From: Pirellulales bacterium
GTDB taxonomy: Bacteria > Planctomycetota > Planctomycetia > Pirellulales > Thermoguttaceae
Assembly (NCBI GenBank): GCA_016936015.1
Contig: JAFGPV010000006.1
Coordinates: forward strand, 1 to 64,000
DNA: 64,000 nt
Direction: 5' to 3'
The notes under the pieces were generated by a model. That model saw only the letters and a program-made list of their open reading frames with translations. It searched no databases and was not told where the DNA came from. The translations under genes were made by a program, and so were the position numbers. The first letter of the stretch is position 1; each line of letters starts with the position of its first letter. Positions 7,961-16,531 of this stretch are shown here, piece after piece.

Positions 7961-8033
7961 GTTTAGCGGCCGCCGGCACGGCGGTCTTGGAGTTTCTCGC
8001 AATTCAGGGCCGCCGTGCCGGCGGCCGCTAAAC
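7961..8033. repeat. REPIN-like inverted pair, family 'TTTAGCGGCCGCCGG'
   Basis: Arms GTTTAGCGGCCGCCGGCACG and its near-perfect reverse complement enclose about 30 bases. A relative of the same size lies in frame inside the helicase gene at 18114-18185. Confidence 0.85.
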
Positions 8034-8298
8034 GGGATATGACATCGACTCAATCAGAGGACGAGGGGAAACGTCGAACTCCCGGGAGACGGGATCCTTT
8101 ACGCCGGACGTCCCTTCCCTGGACCTTCACGCGAAGAAAGCGGGGACTTCCCTGTCCTCTTTGTAGTAGCATCGACCGCTTCAAGATTCCCCGCGAATTT
8201 CCTGCCCGGATTTCAGCCCTCTCCCTTTGGGAGATCGAGGGGGGATCTGGAGTATAGAGAAGGCGCGGAAAAAAAACCGAGCCCTTTTCCGACAATCG

Positions 8299-8332
8299 CC
8301 CTCACGCCAACCCTCTCCCGGAGGGTGAGGGA
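8299..8332. repeat. Single palindromic repeat, 'CCCTCTCCC' family
   Basis: A CCCTCACGCC...CTCTCCCGGAGGGTGAGGG copy lies just after the TPR gene's stop codon. A more degenerate copy is visible near 8210-8240. Confidence 0.75.
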
Positions 8333-8347
8333 ACGGGAAATCGGCGT

Positions 8348-11194
8348 TTAGCGGCTGTTCCCCGCCGACGGGGCATGGGCTGTCCCCAAGCGTTGCTGCG
8401 CCTGATCTGCGAAGGGGGTTTTGGAGTACTTTTCGAGAATCCGGGCGTAGAGCTTTTCAGCCTCGCGGCGGTTCCCGAGCAATTCGTGGCACTTGCCGGC
8501 TTGCAGCAAGGCGGCCGCCTGCCAGGTGGGATAGGCGTAGAGGATCTCCACGCGGAGATATTCCCGGAGCGCGGTTTGGTAGTGTTTCTGGTGAAAATAA
8601 CTCTCGCCGATCATCCACTGCGCCATGGCGGCGGTCTCGGTCTTGGCCCCCTGGGCCGAGCGGATCGCCTTGAGGTAGGCCTGCCGGGCCTCGTCGAACT
8701 CCGCCCGGGCGGCCCGGCAGCGGCCGATCAGGTAATCGGCTTCGTACTGCTGGGGAAAGTCGGGAAACTGCGGTTCGATTTGCAAGACGATCAGCAGCGC
8801 CTCGTCCCAAGCGCCGCGTTGGGCGAGGACCTGGGCGCGGCGCAGGGCGACGACGGCCGTCCACGGCTCGCGCCGGTCGCCCAACCGCCGATCGAGGTCC
8901 GCAAGCCGCCGTTCCGCCGCCTCGTAGTTCTTCTGCCGGTAGTCGGCCTCCGCGATCCAGAAGTCGGCCAGCCCGCGGAGCGAAGACTGCGGATACTCGT
9001 TGGCAAAGGCGGTAAAGGTCCGGCGGATTTGATCCCAATCCTTGCCGGCCGCCGCAATCTGCCCCTGCAGGTACAAGGCGTACTGGCGGAGCTGCGGCTC
9101 GGGACCGGCTGAGAGCAATTCGCCGAGCAGGCGCTCGGCTTGGGCGTAGTTCCCGGCTTCGTAGTCCATTTGCGCCAAACGATACGCGGCATCGTGTCCA
9201 AAGCGGGTTTTTGGAAATTCGGTTTTCAGTTGTTCGAAGGCCTTTCGGGCCTCGGCCGGCTGTTTCTGATCCATTAGCGCCCAGGCCCGTTCGTAGAGGG
9301 CGGCGTCCCGCCGGGCGTCGCGCGGATGCTCTTCGATAAACCGTTGGTACAGCACGACGGCGGGGGCGAACTGCTGGAGTTTGACCCGCAGCCGGGCGGC
9401 CGCCAGCAGGGCCTCGGCGTGCTGCGGGCTCTTTGGGTGCCGAGAGATCACCTGGTCGTACATCGCCAGGGCGGGATCCGCCCGGCCGAGCTTCTCCAGG
9501 ATTTGGCCGCGGACGAAGGCCGCTTCGGCGGCCAGCGGCTCGGGGGGATTTTTCTCGAGCACCCGGGCGAAGGTCCCTTCCGCCTCGGCGAGACGGCCGC
9601 TTTTGAATTGGCTCCAGCCCAGGCCGGTCAGGCCCCGGATTTCGTAATCCGCCGGCGGACCGCCGGGCGCCGCCGCCTGCTCGGGATGATTCTTGGCCCA
9701 ATCGGCCAGCCAGGCGGACAGTTCCGCCGACCAGGCCGTGTCCCGGGCGTCGTAGGCCGCCTCGGCCAGTTGTTCGACGGCGGGCGGGAGCAGCCGATGC
9801 TGCGGATATTTTTCCCGAAGCTCCGCGTAGAGTTTTTTCGCCCGATCAAGCCGCCCGGTGCGGGCGCAGCAAATCGCCAACTCGCCGAGGGCCTGCACGG
9901 CCGGGTCCCCGGTCGGCTGGCGGGAGAGATACGCCTCCAGGGGTGGAACGGCCGCGGCGTACTTTTTCAACGCCACGAGCAACGAGCCTTGCAACAGTTG
10001 GGCGTCGGCCTTCAAAGCTCCCGAGGCGGACTCCGCCGCCGCGGCGGCCTGCGCCAGCGCCGGCTCGTATTTTTTTTGCCTCTCGTAGGCCACGGCCAAT
10101 AAATAATGACGTTCGGCCTCCGCTTCCCCAAGGGTGCCACGGTTGGCTTGTCCAACCGTGCCTCCTTCACTGCTGGACAAGCCGGGCACCACGCCTCGCG
10201 TGGTCGTGGCACCCGAGTCTTTAGCCCCCGGCGACTCGCCGGGGGCTAATGTGATGGATTCCAGGAGTGCGGCGGCGCGATCGTAATCTTTTTGGGCGAG
10301 ATACGCCCGGGCGCGCATCCGCTGCACCTGGTCCAGCCAGCGTCGGGCTTCAGCCCCGGTTTTCTTGTCGCCGGCCAGTTCCGTAAACAACGAGGCGGCC
10401 TCGTCCAGCCGGTTCAGCTTGATCAGCGACCAGCCCCGGCCGAGCCGGGCGTTGGGAATCCAGGGGCTGGCGGGCCATTTCGTTTCCAATTGCTGAAAAG
10501 TCTCGACGGCCTGGGCATAATTGCCGCGGGTGTAGTGCAGGGTTCCGAGGTGGAATTGGGCGTCGTCGGCCAGTGCGGAAGCCGTCTTGCCGGCCAGGGC
10601 CGCGTAATCCTGCCCGGCCTGGTCGAACTTTTGCTGTTTTTCCAGCGACCTGGCCAATCCCAAGCGGCTGTCGTCCTGCAACCGGCCGTCGGGAAACCGG
10701 TCCAGGGACTGGCGGAAAAACGCTTCGGCGGCGGCTAATTCGTCTTTCTTCAGCGCGATCTCGCCGAGGTAAGGCAGCACGTAGGCCGTCAGCCGATCCT
10801 GCGGATATTTTTCCAGGAATTGCCGCAGGAACGGCCGGGCGTCTTCGGGCCGGCCGGCCAGATAGGCCGCCTCGCCGCGGCGGAAGAGCGCCGACCGGGC
10901 AAATCGGCCTTCCGGTTCCCGACGGAGATACTCGGCGAAGAGCGCGCCGGCGGCCTCGTTGTCGCCCTTCTGCATCAGGGCCTCGCCGCGGAAGAAGACC
11001 GCCGCCGCGGCCTGCGGATGCTCCGGGAATTGTTGCAGAAACGTCTGGAACTCCTCGGCCGCCAGGTCCCAGCGCTGCGCCTCGTAATGCCCCGCCGCCA
11101 CGGCAAACTGATCCTCCGGCTGCCCGGCCGGCAGGGAGGACGCGGCCAGCAGCCCCAACACTCCCGCGAAAATCCAACACGCTGTAAGCATCAT
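8348..11194 (-). CDS. Large secreted TPR-repeat protein
   Basis: The 948-residue protein starts with a signal peptide (about residues 1-24) and is then almost entirely TPR-like helical repeats of the YbgF/BamD type. Motifs such as AAEEFQTFLQQFPEHPQAA, AEAFFRQSLDRFPDG and AEKLYARILEKYSKTPFA recur every 35-40 residues. It should lie in the periplasm or outer membrane and act as a protein-binding scaffold. A TPR protein of this type (YbgF/CpoB) belongs to Tol systems, so its place before the TolQ-TolR pair is suggestive, although a 440-base gap separates them. Residues about 315-355 are encoded by two palindromic repeats (10132-10249) that interrupt the TPR array in frame. Confidence 0.88.
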   Translation of the reverse strand: MMLTACWIFAGVLGLLAASSLPAGQPEDQFAVAAGHYEAQRWDLAAEEFQTFLQQFPEHPQAAAAVFFRGEALMQKGDNEAAGALFAEYLRREPEGRFARSALFRRGEAAYLAGRPEDARPFLRQFLEKYPQDRLTAYVLPYLGEIALKKDELAAAEAFFRQSLDRFPDGRLQDDSRLGLARSLEKQQKFDQAGQDYAALAGKTASALADDAQFHLGTLHYTRGNYAQAVETFQQLETKWPASPWIPNARLGRGWSLIKLNRLDEAASLFTELAGDKKTGAEARRWLDQVQRMRARAYLAQKDYDRAAALLESITLAPGESPGAKDSGATTTRGVVPGLSSSEGGTVGQANRGTLGEAEAERHYLLAVAYERQKKYEPALAQAAAAAESASGALKADAQLLQGSLLVALKKYAAAVPPLEAYLSRQPTGDPAVQALGELAICCARTGRLDRAKKLYAELREKYPQHRLLPPAVEQLAEAAYDARDTAWSAELSAWLADWAKNHPEQAAAPGGPPADYEIRGLTGLGWSQFKSGRLAEAEGTFARVLEKNPPEPLAAEAAFVRGQILEKLGRADPALAMYDQVISRHPKSPQHAEALLAAARLRVKLQQFAPAVVLYQRFIEEHPRDARRDAALYERAWALMDQKQPAEARKAFEQLKTEFPKTRFGHDAAYRLAQMDYEAGNYAQAERLLGELLSAGPEPQLRQYALYLQGQIAAAGKDWDQIRRTFTAFANEYPQSSLRGLADFWIAEADYRQKNYEAAERRLADLDRRLGDRREPWTAVVALRRAQVLAQRGAWDEALLIVLQIEPQFPDFPQQYEADYLIGRCRAARAEFDEARQAYLKAIRSAQGAKTETAAMAQWMIGESYFHQKHYQTALREYLRVEILYAYPTWQAAALLQAGKCHELLGNRREAEKLYARILEKYSKTPFADQAQQRLGTAHAPSAGNSR
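10132..10249. repeat. Two different palindromic elements in tandem, inside the TPR gene, in frame
   Basis: The first (10132-10214) has GGGTGCCACG/CGTGGCACCC arms and internal hairpins around GGTTGGCTTGTCCAACC. The second (10221-10249) is a perfect palindrome built on GCCCCCGGCGA/TCGCCGGGGGC. Both are read through as Gly/Ser/Thr-rich peptide. Confidence 0.8.
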
Positions 11195-11204
11195 AAAATA
11201 AAAG

Positions 11205-11302
11205 TAGAAGCGGCATCTTGCCGCTTCTAACGTAGGTATCGGATGCTGTCCCTGGTCCCCGATCTGTCGGGGAACCGGCGAAGCGGCGGGACGCCGCTTC
11301 TA
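11205..11302. repeat. REPIN-like inverted pair, family 'TAGAAGCGGC'
   Basis: TAGAAGCGGCATCTTGCCGC at one end faces GCGGCGGGACGCCGCTTCTA at the other, filling the gap between the TPR and lipoprotein genes. A half copy lies at 42770-42790. Confidence 0.8.
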
Positions 11303-11305
11303 CAT

Positions 11306-11914
11306 CTATTGCGGCGGAGTGACGACGTTCTCCGGATACCCCGTCCCCGGCCCCGGATCGAGATTGCCCACCATGTGCAGGTGGTCGTGGTCGATGTACA
11401 CCGTCTCCATGGTTTCCTCGTCGGTCACCGTGTACGGGATGGGCCAGCCGACGCGGGTCGTTTCGGTATAGTACACGTTGCACTTGTAGTGGGCGTGATG
11501 CAACTGGGCCGGACCGATCAACGGATAGACCCGCGGCGGATCGACGTAATCGGAGATCGGCTCGACGACGATCCGCACGTTGTTCCGTTGCACTTCGTGC
11601 AGCAGCGGATAACCACCCTGCACCCGCCGGGCGTCTTCCAACGCCCGCATCACCTCGTCATCCGAGGGCGGATCCATCGCCGTGCAGGGCACGCCCGGGG
11701 CGATCGGACCGAGCACCGGCATCCGGGCATAACGCTCCTGATTGTGATACTCATCCTCGAATTGTTTCTGGAAATAGGGCGAAACCGGGATCGGATACGC
11801 CATGAAGCCGATGCTCGGCCCGATCCCGTTATTCGGCAGCATGCACCCCGAACAGGAGAGCAACAGCAGGCATCCCAGCGTGCTGACAACGGCGGTAGTG
11901 GTTTTAATCGACAT
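11306..11914 (-). CDS. Probable lipoprotein of unknown function
   Basis: The 202-residue product has a hydrophobic leader (about residues 7-20) ending in LLLLSCSGC, which offers a lipobox-like cysteine, so membrane anchoring by a lipid is likely. The mature part is rich in Pro, His and Tyr, with no catalytic motif I recognise. It stands alone between repeat elements, on the same strand as the BON and TlpA-like genes upstream. Conserved planctomycete envelope protein is my best description. Confidence 0.72.
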   Translation of the reverse strand: MSIKTTTAVVSTLGCLLLLSCSGCMLPNNGIGPSIGFMAYPIPVSPYFQKQFEDEYHNQERYARMPVLGPIAPGVPCTAMDPPSDDEVMRALEDARRVQGGYPLLHEVQRNNVRIVVEPISDYVDPPRVYPLIGPAQLHHAHYKCNVYYTETTRVGWPIPYTVTDEETMETVYIDHDHLHMVGNLDPGPGTGYPENVVTPPQ

Positions 11915-12238
11915 TCTTGAACCCTCAACGTATGGACTGGCGAATCGGCCGTTTGCTTTCCATCACAGCGGCATCCCGCCGCCTTCGGAAAACGTCCCTT
12001 TCCCCCCACAAAACGAGGACCGGCAATCGACCCACGCCGTGGTTACTACTAGTTATCGTGTGAATCTGTATCGAACTTGCGGATTTTTCGGGTTGTAGCG
12101 GAAAAATCGTCAGGTAGCAGGCAATAGTCCCGCTGATCGCCGATTGCCTGTTACTCATCGCTTATTGCTTATAAAAAAACCCCCGCACCGGAGGTACCGG
12201 TCGGGGGCTTTATGGCAAACGTTCGAGTTGTTGCCGAA
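11915..12238. other. Intergenic stretch, terminator but no gene
   Basis: The only clear element is the hairpin terminator at 12173-12207 serving the upstream BON gene. The rest should carry the lipoprotein promoter, but I could not pick a convincing pair of boxes. Confidence 0.5.
12173..12207 (-). terminator. Rho-independent terminator of the BON-domain gene
   Basis: Read on the minus strand, a GC-rich stem (CCCCCGACCGG with CCGGTGCGGGGG, one bulge) is followed by seven T residues. It begins about 30 bases past the gene's stop at 12239. Confidence 0.85.
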
Positions 12239-12973
12239 TTAGTGATGCCAGCCGCAGCTTGGCTCATCTTTGAAGTCCAGGAACCACCAGCCGTCGTCCC
12301 ATTCAAGAGTCACTTTCCGCCATTCCAAGGGGACTTGCGGATAGGGGTAAAAAGGTCCGATATACGGCCAAGCCGAAGGAGAATACTGTTTGGGATAGGT
12401 TAAAGCGGCATAGTTGGGATAGGCCGCGTAGCTGGGCCAGGCGTAATTGGGCATGCAGGGTTGATCGTAGCGGACCGGCGCCACGCCTCCTTGGGCCGCC
12501 GCCGTGTACATCGGGCGCGGCGCGCCGACGACCGGCATCGACTGATTCATCGAGGTGGCTTGGACCATCTGGCGCGGGACGTTGGCCACGGGCAGCCGGT
12601 TCGGCAGCGCTTGTTGGGCCGCTACGGTCTGAATCCCTGACGGCCGATACACGGCCCGGGGAATGAACTGAGTCGTCATCACGGCTTGGTCGGTTTCCTG
12701 AGGGCCGACCGAGAGTTCATTGACCACGCGGCTGACGCCCCGGGTCCGGAAGGCGATTTTCATCGCGGTGCTGAGCTGTTCCGGATTGGACACGTGGCCG
12801 CGGAGCCATGCCGTTCCATCCTGGAATTTGACGGAGACCTGATAATCGCTCATCTGGCCGCTCTTGCGGAGATTCTTGGCGATCTTTTCCGCCACTTCCT
12901 GATTCCCCGCCAAAACCATCAAAGGCAGCATTGCGAAGGTGCCCGCCGCCATCATCGTAAAGAAACGTCGCAT
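12239..12973 (-). CDS. Secreted BON-domain protein
   Basis: The 244-residue protein has a signal peptide (residues 1-22), then a BON domain (about 24-92; YQVSVKFQDGTAWLRGHV and GVSRVVNELSVG). A Pro/Ala/Gln linker follows and then an aromatic tail with PSAWPYIGPFYPYPQVPLEW and VTLEWDDGWW. BON domains bind membranes or polymers in the periplasm. The aromatic tail recurs in planctomycete secreted proteins and could be an envelope-binding module; that is inference. AGGAGG lies 6 bases before the ATG, an unusually strong site, and a terminator follows, so it is probably a well-expressed single gene. Confidence 0.85.
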   Translation of the reverse strand: MRRFFTMMAAGTFAMLPLMVLAGNQEVAEKIAKNLRKSGQMSDYQVSVKFQDGTAWLRGHVSNPEQLSTAMKIAFRTRGVSRVVNELSVGPQETDQAVMTTQFIPRAVYRPSGIQTVAAQQALPNRLPVANVPRQMVQATSMNQSMPVVGAPRPMYTAAAQGGVAPVRYDQPCMPNYAWPSYAAYPNYAALTYPKQYSPSAWPYIGPFYPYPQVPLEWRKVTLEWDDGWWFLDFKDEPSCGWHH

Positions 12974-13356
12974 GTTTTCCCTCCTCTTCAGTCCCTCCCC
13001 AGCAGCCCTCTCATCCGAGACCGACTTGAAACGGCCTGAGACGTCGGGTCGAACGCCTCGGACCGCAACACGTCTTATGCTCTGGATATTCAGACCTTTT
13101 GGGGATGTGGTTGTTGATAACTTATTTCAGCCCCTTGCTACCTGATTATGATTTTCGGTTGGAGGATATACCGAAAGGAAGTTTTTTTTCGATTATGCCG
13201 ATCTTCGCAATCGTGCCGGAATTACTACCAAATGATCCGATGATGTAACTCACTATCCAACAAAGAGTTGTCAACTTGAAGGTTTGGATGCCATATACAT
13301 TATCAATTTAATAATGTTCTTGAGATCCTATTCATATAGACTATTAGAGGGGGATA
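12974..13356. other. AT-rich intergenic stretch without a gene
   Basis: About 380 bases, clearly AT-rich, separate the BON gene from the TlpA-like gene upstream. No reading frame of note is present. It ends in a 15-base sequence (13347-13361) that overlaps the stop codon of the TlpA-like gene and recurs upstream of that gene. Confidence 0.5.
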
Positions 13357-15276
13357 TTACCGGCGGGTCTCGCGGCGAGTTTTCCCGACCTTGATCAGCT
13401 TTTTCAGTTCCTTCTCGATCTCGGAGGCCTGGATATTTCGGTTGACCACCCGGCCCTGGGGATCGACCAGGATCATCGTGGGCACGGTGAGGATGCCCAG
13501 TTGATTGGCGGGCGGGCTGTCCAGCCCGCCTTCTTCGAAGATTTGCGGCCAGGGCAGCTTGTTTTCCTTGAGGTACTCCTCCAGGTCCTGGCGGTTGGGA
13601 TCCACGTTGATCCCCAGGACGGTGAAGTCCCGGCCGTACTTGGTCAACAGGTCCTTGAGGACCGGCATGTCGTTTTTGGACGGATCGCTCCAGGTGGCCC
13701 AGTATTGGATGAGCACGGTCTTGCCGCGGAACTGGTTCAGATCGAGGGGCGTTCCCGAGACGCTGCGGCCGCCGAGCGTAATGGCTTTCCCTTCCGAGGC
13801 CAGGCGGTTCCGGGCGCCGAGGGCTTTTTTTCCGGCGGACGTGTCGGGAAACTCCTTCGCCACGCGGTCGTACCATTTCACTGCCGCGTCGTCCTGGCCG
13901 GCGAATTCCTCGCCGATGGCTAGTTGCAGCATCGCCTCGGCGGAGACCGGGGCCTTGGGATAGTCGTCTAAGAACTGCTTCAGCGCGGCCTGCCACTCCG
14001 TCTGGACTTTGGCGAAATCGGTCTTGGGGGCCTGCAGGGCAAGCGTATGTTCCGCCGTCAACTGCGTAAAGCAGACGTAGGCGGCCAGATTCTGATCGGC
14101 CTCGTCTTTTTGGATTCTTTCGGAGAGCTTTTTGAGTCGGTCCAGGCCGTCGGGGCATTGTTTCATCTGCACGGCCGCCCCGAGCATGTCGGCCAGTTGC
14201 CGCAGCCATTGTCCCCGTTCCTCAGGGGCGCCGGCCTGGGCGGAGATCTTTTCCAGCAGTTCGGCCCGGTTTGCGATCTGCTCCGCTGAGACGCCGCCGG
14301 CCATCTGCTCATCCAGCCGGGACAGTTCGTCCAGGAGCTTTTGCAGCGTTTCGCCCCCGCCGGGATGCGGCATCTCGGGACGGTCGATCATGGGAGGTTG
14401 GAAAAAAGTGCCGGCCGTCGCAGCGGACTTGTTCTCGGCCGGTCCGGCGGGCAGATCGACCGCCTTCCAGACGTCGCCCACCTGAACGAGCGTCCCGAGG
14501 AAGACCTGCGCGTGTTTGCCGCCGGTTTCCACGATCGCCACGACGTTTTCATAGGCATTCAGATCCTTGGTCGCCTCGTCGGCGCCGGCGGGGATCGTCC
14601 CGGGTCGGCCGCCGCTGAACTGCACCCACCGCGAATCGGAAAGCGCCGATTTTTGCCGCTCCGCCGCCCGGGCGAATTCGTCCCGGTAGGACGTCAATTT
14701 CTTCCGTAGGGCCTCCTGCCGGATCTTTCCCAATCCCAGGTTCTCGAGATCGTCTTCCGTCAGTGCGACCCGGGCGAACCGTTGAAAGTCGCCCTCGGCC
14801 AACGCGGCGACGATCTCGGCGCTGACCTCCTCGGCAGAGATGATCTTCCACGAGTCGATTGCGCCGTCCTCGTCGCGGTCCAGACCCCAACGGGTTCCCG
14901 CTGAGTTCAGCCAGCGATACTGATCGGCCTTGCCATTGTAATCCGCGTCGATGTCCCGGTAGACCTCCTCGCCGCCCTGGTAATAACACCACAGATCGAC
15001 GACGTTGTCGCCGTTGGTATCGACAAACCGCCGCAAGACGTTGCCGTTGCCGTCTTCCACGATCCAACCGAGCTGCCCGTTGATTTTTTTGGCGTCGATC
15101 TTGCAGTTGGCGATCTCCTTGTCGGAGGGTTGTGCATAATCAACCCCCTTTTGGATGGGTGAATATTGGAGGGCCAACTCCACTGAAGGGGTCGTCCCGG
15201 CAAGGACGATTTGCCCCCAGCCCAGGATCAATAACGCAGCCAAACTCCACCGAATGAAATTAAGTGCTTTTCCCAT
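13357..15276 (-). CDS. Secreted TlpA/thioredoxin-fold protein lacking the CxxC motif, with EF-hand-like loops
   Basis: The 639-residue protein has a signal peptide (about 1-26). Three calcium-loop-like segments follow (86-96 DTNGDNVVDLW, 108-120, 133-143), then a long helical middle region, and a TlpA/AhpC-type thioredoxin fold from about 495 to 625. At the active site the usual WATWCxPC reads WATWSDPSK, so both redox cysteines are absent while the fold-defining segments (FRGKTVLIQYWATW, TVPTMILVDPQGRVV) remain. It therefore cannot be a normal disulfide reductase and is more likely a structural or binding protein in the periplasm. Its stop codon overlaps one copy of a 15-base repeat whose other copy lies upstream of the gene. 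Confidence 0.85.
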   Translation of the reverse strand: MGKALNFIRWSLAALLILGWGQIVLAGTTPSVELALQYSPIQKGVDYAQPSDKEIANCKIDAKKINGQLGWIVEDGNGNVLRRFVDTNGDNVVDLWCYYQGGEEVYRDIDADYNGKADQYRWLNSAGTRWGLDRDEDGAIDSWKIISAEEVSAEIVAALAEGDFQRFARVALTEDDLENLGLGKIRQEALRKKLTSYRDEFARAAERQKSALSDSRWVQFSGGRPGTIPAGADEATKDLNAYENVVAIVETGGKHAQVFLGTLVQVGDVWKAVDLPAGPAENKSAATAGTFFQPPMIDRPEMPHPGGGETLQKLLDELSRLDEQMAGGVSAEQIANRAELLEKISAQAGAPEERGQWLRQLADMLGAAVQMKQCPDGLDRLKKLSERIQKDEADQNLAAYVCFTQLTAEHTLALQAPKTDFAKVQTEWQAALKQFLDDYPKAPVSAEAMLQLAIGEEFAGQDDAAVKWYDRVAKEFPDTSAGKKALGARNRLASEGKAITLGGRSVSGTPLDLNQFRGKTVLIQYWATWSDPSKNDMPVLKDLLTKYGRDFTVLGINVDPNRQDLEEYLKENKLPWPQIFEEGGLDSPPANQLGILTVPTMILVDPQGRVVNRNIQASEIEKELKKLIKVGKTRRETRR

Positions 15277-15705
15277 AGTACTTTACCTCAATTAAGTTCG
15301 CAAAAAAACAACCATCGAGAAATCCCGAGCGGAATTCCCCTAATACTTCGGCCTCCTGACGATGGCAACATAATTGGATTGCGGGAAATTTTTCGATTAA
15401 AACGATTTCGACGGGGTCATATCGAGGGGGATATTACCACCAATGTATTTCTAAATAGCGGTTAGCTTCGGCCCTATTGTTTCCAGATCGCCGGGCCATT
15501 TGACATCCGCCCGGGGGGAGTTAAAATCGGGTTTTCGGCTTTCCAAAGAAGCACTGTACTGAAACTGTCGTTGATTGAGTCTCGGGTGATAATAGTTGTA
15601 CCCAATAGCCGGCGGCTAACAGCCGCCGCGGGAAATTCCAATCTTTCTCGGCGGCTGTTAGCCGCCGGCTATTGGGCGTTCACCTTCCGAGGTTCAATTG
15701 CCGCC
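15277..15705. other. Intergenic stretch with a REPIN-like pair and a flanking direct repeat
   Basis: The 430 bases between the TlpA-like gene and tRNA-Ile contain no convincing gene. They hold the 15-base direct repeat GAGGGGGATATTACC (15424-15438) and a palindromic pair at 15601-15676. Confidence 0.6.
15601..15676. repeat. REPIN-like inverted pair, family 'AGCCGGCGGCTAACAG'
   Basis: CCCAATAGCCGGCGGCTAAC at one end is matched by its reverse complement at the other, with about 20 bases between. The same family appears at 32514-32577 and as a single arm at 33894-33914. Confidence 0.85.
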
Positions 15706-15779
15706 GGGCGCATAGCTCAGTTGGTTAGAGCGCGTCCCTGATAAGGACGAGGTCCGAAGTTCGAATCTTCGTGCGCCCA
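15706..15779 (+). tRNA. tRNA-Ile (GAT anticodon)
   Basis: The 74 bases fold as a standard cloverleaf: acceptor GGGCGCA/TGCGCCC, D stem GCTC/GAGC, anticodon stem CGTCC/GGACG with loop CTGATAA (anticodon GAT at 15740-15742), T stem CGAAG/CTTCG with loop TTCGAAT, discriminator A. The 3' CCA is not encoded. No rRNA gene is adjacent, so this copy lies outside an rRNA spacer. Confidence 0.97.
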
Positions 15780-15874
15780 CTATTCTTGGCCATTTTCTTG
15801 CCACGTTGAGTACGTGAAGGCGAATTCTCAGACGTCTCCGTAAGCGGCCGGCGGCCGACGAAAAGGTGGATACT

Positions 15875-16432
15875 ATGAATAGAAATGAACCGCGCCGCGT
15901 CTTGGCGGAGGGAAAGTACGTGCGGCTGGTGGCGGCCGGGCGCTGGGAATGGGCCGAGCGGGTAAACACCTCGGGCGCGGTGGTCATTGTGCCGGTGACC
16001 GCCGACCGGCGGCTGGTGCTGATCGAGCAGTACCGCGTGCCGCTGGGCGCGCCGGTCATCGAGTTGCCGGCGGGCCTGGTCGGCGACGGTCCCGACTTTG
16101 TCGGGGAGCGATTGATCGATGCTGCACGGCGAGAACTGCTTGAAGAGACGGGTTACGACTCGGACCGCTGGCAATACCTGGTCGAAGGCCCCAGCACTCC
16201 TGGGTTGGCCTCCGAGCACTACACGATGTTCCTCGCCGCGGAGGCCCGGCAGTCGGGCGAAGGGGGCGGGGACGAGTTCGAAGACATCCTCGTCCACAGC
16301 CGGCCGCTGGAGGGAATCGAGACCTGGCTCAACGCCCGACGCCGCGAGGGCAAACCGGTCGATCCCAAGGTGCATCTGGGAATCTTCTACGCCAGAGAGT
16401 ATTTTCAAAAGGATGAGGGGGGAGGGGGGTAG
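15875..16432 (+). CDS. NUDIX hydrolase, ADP-ribose pyrophosphatase type
   Basis: The 185-residue protein contains a Nudix box: the glycine near ELPAGLVGDGPDF, then ERLIDAARRELLEETGY supplying the REXXEE metal-binding glutamates. The preceding LIEQYRVPLGAPVIELPAGL is typical of the ADP-ribose/NDP-sugar branch. It should hydrolyse ADP-ribose-like dinucleotides in the cytoplasm. ATG 15875 is chosen because AAAGGTGG precedes it by 5 bases; a GTG at 15866 would add three residues. The downstream helicase gene starts 100 bases later. Confidence 0.92.
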   Translation: MNRNEPRRVLAEGKYVRLVAAGRWEWAERVNTSGAVVIVPVTADRRLVLIEQYRVPLGAPVIELPAGLVGDGPDFVGERLIDAARRELLEETGYDSDRWQYLVEGPSTPGLASEHYTMFLAAEARQSGEGGGDEFEDILVHSRPLEGIETWLNARRREGKPVDPKVHLGIFYAREYFQKDEGGGG

Positions 16433-16435
16433 TGC

Positions 16436-16516
16436 GGAATGCGGAATGCGGAATGCGGAAAAACGAAATCCTCTTCGTTCAATTTGCAATTTGATATTTG
16501 CAATTTGCAATTTGAA
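16436..16516. repeat. Short tandem repeats between nudix and helicase genes
   Basis: Three to four copies of a GCGGAAT unit are followed by several copies of an ATTTGCA unit. Similar degenerate AATGACGA- or GCGGAATG-type runs occur at 7018-7042, 36190-36260, 56357-56425 and 62837-62880, nearly always right next to a gene end. Confidence 0.7.
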
Positions 16517-16531
16517 ATAAATAGATCCGGC

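Larger units (their letters stand above)
7905..8347. other. Intergenic stretch without a gene, two repeat elements
   Basis: This 440-base gap separates the TolQ-like gene from the upstream TPR gene on the same strand. It holds a REPIN-like pair (7961-8033), a decayed 'CCCTCTCCC' element near 8210-8240 and a better copy at 8299-8332. I see no convincing reading frame or promoter. Confidence 0.6.
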
